Notes under the pieces: generated by a model
Told to the model about the DNA's origin: nothing
Seen by the model: the letters and a program-made list of their open reading frames with translations, nothing else
Database searches by the model: none
In this document: piece by piece, positions 6,613 to 8,476 of the stretch
Layout of the letters: every line of letters starts with the position of its first letter
Position numbering within the stretch: position 1 is the stretch's first letter
Assembly: GCA_020346205.1 (NCBI GenBank)
Contig: CP070776.1
Coordinates: 1,344,961-1,353,436, forward strand
Direction: 5' to 3'
Source of the DNA: Deltaproteobacteria bacterium
Lineage (GTDB): Bacteria > Desulfobacterota > Desulfobulbia > Desulfobulbales > BM004
Length of the DNA: 8,476 nt
Translations under genes and position numbers: made by a program

Positions 6613-7506
6613 TCATAGGCCCAGATCCCGGATAAAACGCATATCCTTGGTCCAATTCTTATGGACCTTGACCCAAAGCTTTAACAAAACACGCTGCCCG
6701 AGGAGTTTCTCTATATCCTGGCGGGAGTTTTTGCCTATCTGCTGAAGCTTGCTGCCTTTCTTGCCAATGATAATCGCTTTTTGAGAGGACTTCTCCACCA
6801 CTATAGTCCCATGGATAGTCACAAGGGACTTTTCATCGTCTTCTTTAAAGCTATCAATGACAACAGCTGTCGAATATGGGATTTCCTGGCCTGTCAAAAG
6901 AAAAATCTTTTCCCTGATTATCTCGGCAACAATAAAACGCTCGGTTGCATCTGTGGGTATATCTTCAGGATAGAATTTTGGGCCTACTGGCAATAGTGAA
7001 AGAAGCTCCTGCAATAACAAATCCGTACCATTATTCAAAAGAGCTGAAACAGGGATAATGGCAGCAAAAGGATAGATATTGCGATACGCTTCAATCATGG
7101 GCAGGATCTGATCTTTACCCAGCAGGTCAATCTTGTTTAAGACCAGAATTGCAGGAACTGTTGTGGACTCAAGATACTTTAGCGTCTCGGCCTGTTTTAC
7201 CGGCATGGGCAGAGAGACATCAATGAGAAACAGGACCGCATCTACCTCTGTAAGGCTAGCGATAGCAATTTTCACCATTTCCAGATTAAGAGGCTTCCTG
7301 GCCTTATGCAGTCCAGGAGTATCAAGTAAAACTATCTGGTAGGCCGGTCCATTAAGAATACCAATAATACGGTTTCTGGTTGTTTGGGGTTTGGATGTTA
7401 CGATGGATATCTTTTGCCCCAGCAAGGCATTCAGCAGAGTTGACTTGCCTGCATTGGGCGGTCCAACAATAGCTACCATGCCTGATTTTATTGTATCTTC
7501 CTGCAT
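6613..7506 (-). CDS. era: GTPase Era (ribosome assembly)
   Basis: GTP-binding protein that binds the 3' end of 16S rRNA and aids maturation of the 30S subunit. With the ATG at 7506 it has 297 residues, a usual Era length. The G domain has G1 (GPPNAGKS, 15-22), G2 (TTRN, 42-45), G3 (DTPG, 62-65), G4 (NKID, 124-127) and G5 (SAL, 154-156). The C-terminal KH domain carries the RNA-binding GxxG loop (IIGKKGSK, G248-G251) and ends in the typical KVxxNW segment (W285). The G1 loop has Pro and Ala where Era usually reads GRPNVGKS, but the Lys and Ser are intact. The start is uncertain: a TTG at 7515 is in frame and has GGA about 7 bases upstream, while the ATG at 7506 has no well-spaced ribosome site. 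The gene converges on ctpA and diverges from the RNB-like gene. Confidence 0.95.
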   Translation of the reverse strand: MQEDTIKSGMVAIVGPPNAGKSTLLNALLGQKISIVTSKPQTTRNRIIGILNGPAYQIVLLDTPGLHKARKPLNLEMVKIAIASLTEVDAVLFLIDVSLPMPVKQAETLKYLESTTVPAILVLNKIDLLGKDQILPMIEAYRNIYPFAAIIPVSALLNNGTDLLLQELLSLLPVGPKFYPEDIPTDATERFIVAEIIREKIFLLTGQEIPYSTAVVIDSFKEDDEKSLVTIHGTIVVEKSSQKAIIIGKKGSKLQQIGKNSRQDIEKLLGQRVLLKLWVKVHKNWTKDMRFIRDLGL

Positions 7507-7713
7507 CTCAATCAATACTTTTTCCAGCTGCTTATAAATTTCTTAACTAACAAGCACATCCTTTCGATTTTTTTCATTAGTGTTAGAAGGGTTTTTGTTG
7601 AGAATATGCTTCATTCATTTTACCTGAAAGTATAAAATGCTCTGGATTAATTTACCTTTCGCGTATAGATTACATTAATATTTTCCCAAAGAAACCATTC
7701 ACAGCTTTACTGA

Positions 7714-7729
7714 ACCATGAATACATGGT
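7714..7729. repeat. 6-base inverted repeat in the era / RNB divergent spacer
   Basis: ACCATG (7714-7719) and CATGGT (7724-7729) are exact reverse complements around a 4-base AATA loop. The element lies in the 292-base spacer between era and the RNB-like gene, in which I see no gene. It could be an operator or a small hairpin. A match of this length may also arise by chance. Confidence 0.35.
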
Positions 7730-7747
7730 AATCCGTTCGGGCATTTT

Positions 7748-7796
7748 GTACGGTCATAAAATACTCGTTGACGACTGTACCGATCAACATGATAAA
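7748..7796 (+). promoter_or_regulatory. Possible promoter with overlapping dyad for the RNB-like gene
   Basis: TTGACG (7768-7773) and GATAAA (7791-7796) are 17 bases apart and match the -35 and -10 consensus at 5 and 4 positions. Transcription would start near 7803, only a few bases before the ATG at 7808, giving an almost leaderless message. GTACGGTC (7748-7755) and GACTGTAC (7773-7780) form an inverted repeat with one mismatch that brackets the -35 element, which could mark a regulator site. Confidence 0.33.
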
Positions 7797-7807
7797 GAAC
7801 TGAGAAC

Positions 7808-8476
7808 ATGACATTAGACGGCAGGATAGTCGAATATCTGGAAAACGGCAAATTCATCTGCGCCTTTGTTTTTGAAGACAATGGCAACCGCCTGCATTTA
7901 CTCAACCAGAACAGCAGGGAGCTTAATTTACCGCAGAACAGAATAGTCCACTTCGCAAACGCTAAAGTTTCAACCTCCCCTTCCCGGGAAGAAACATTAG
8001 GTATCCTGCAACATACATCTAAAAAGAGGACTGTTCTGGCTGAGTCCATCAGCCTAGAAGAGATATGGGAAATAATATCTGAAAAGCCTGAAGACACTTT
8101 CAAGGTCGATTTTCTGGCATCCCTCTATTTTGGTGATAATCCCACAGATGATCAGTGCGCTGCCTTTTTACGCTCAGTAATTGCCAACCGGATTTATTTC
8201 AAATACAAATCCGGCACTATCCATGTCCACTCTCCTGAAACAGTTGAGCAGATAAGGGCCAAGCAGGAAAAAGAAAAGGAGCAGGAGAGTTTTATTGCCA
8301 GGAACACTTTGGCTTTAAGACGTATCTGGGAAAATGGCGAACCATTGCAGGACTGGGATGACTGTCAGGAAACCCTGCAAATACTTGCCGATTACTATCT
8401 TTTCAGCAAAGAAGCTTCCAGGTTCGACCTGGCCCGCAACCTGGTTAAAAATTCTCAACTAAACGGCCCTCATGAC
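7808..8476 (+). CDS. RNase II (RNB) family-like protein, N-terminal part (cut by window edge)
   Basis: The reading frame stays open for 223 codons to the window end. The start is secure on the left: an in-frame TAA lies at 7793 and no other start codon falls between. Residues 4-48 (DGRIVEYLENGKFICA, then GNRLHLLNQNSRELNLP) resemble the small N-terminal beta domain that opens RNB-type exoribonucleases of Desulfobacterota and relatives. VDFLASLYFGDNP (about 100-112) followed by FLRSVIANRIYFK (120-132) resembles the winged-helix part of such proteins. A charged helix (about 145-162, rich in Glu, Lys and Gln) follows. The catalytic RNB domain with its aspartates would lie beyond the window, so activity cannot be judged. 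If correct, the product degrades RNA from the 3' end in the cytoplasm. The family call comes from recalled sequence flavour and not from a catalytic motif. Confidence 0.62.
   Translation, partial: MTLDGRIVEYLENGKFICAFVFEDNGNRLHLLNQNSRELNLPQNRIVHFANAKVSTSPSREETLGILQHTSKKRTVLAESISLEEIWEIISEKPEDTFKVDFLASLYFGDNPTDDQCAAFLRSVIANRIYFKYKSGTIHVHSPETVEQIRAKQEKEKEQESFIARNTLALRRIWENGEPLQDWDDCQETLQILADYYLFSKEASRFDLARNLVKNSQLNGPHD

Noticed and set aside
7516..7581. Short minus-strand reading frame (about 21 codons, Lys-rich) ending just before era
   Set aside because: It has no ribosome site, is very short and occurs in AT-rich DNA. There is no support beyond an ATG and a stop.
7699..8103. 134-codon minus-strand reading frame
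   Set aside because: It is antisense to the RNB-like gene, whose plus-strand product fits a known family. The minus-strand product looks like no known protein.

Overview
The window looks like an ordinary chromosomal stretch of a moderately AT-rich Gram-negative bacterium. The best guess is a sulfate-reducing-type member of the Desulfobacterota (Desulfovibrionales-like). The reasons are a CooC-type nickel-insertion ATPase, an RNase II-like protein with an N-terminus of the style seen in that group, and an ftsE-ftsX-envC-ctpA cluster in a cell with an exported degenerate LytM protein. The assignment rests on protein flavour only. No rRNA or other phylogenetic marker is complete here.

Layout: (1) 1-453, minus strand: the first 151 codons of isoleucyl-tRNA synthetase (ileS), cut by the window edge. 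(2) 454-992: a 539-base non-coding spacer between two divergent genes, with a consensus sigma70-type promoter (TTGACA-17-TATAAT) facing right. (3) 993-1751: a CooC-like ATPase with its CxC metal motif, with no carbon monoxide dehydrogenase gene visible. (4) 1919-4909: ftsE, ftsX and an EnvC-like coiled-coil/degenerate LytM protein, packed with a 4-base overlap and a 1-base gap, so almost certainly one translationally coupled operon. (5) 5203-6558: an exported S41 (CtpA) protease with PDZ domain, same strand, after a 293-base spacer. (6) 6506-7515 region: era, minus strand, convergent with ctpA. (7) 7808-8476: the start of an RNase II (RNB)-like protein, plus strand, running off the end.

How the genes work together: FtsE (ATPase) and FtsX (membrane subunit) form an ABC-type complex at the division site. 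In well-studied bacteria it drives a periplasmic coiled-coil activator, here the EnvC-like protein, to switch on cell-wall amidases. The downstream periplasmic protease may turn over envelope proteins or hydrolases in the same process, but that link is inferred from position. IleS, Era and the RNB protein are translation, ribosome-assembly and RNA-turnover housekeeping genes.

I found no mobile elements, CRISPR arrays, tRNAs or rRNAs, and no convincing sign of a new biological system. The points most worth checking are the orphan cooC beside ftsEX, the lack of Shine-Dalgarno sequences across the ftsE-ftsX-envC block, the LSRGE signature of FtsE, and several short inverted repeats in the spacers.
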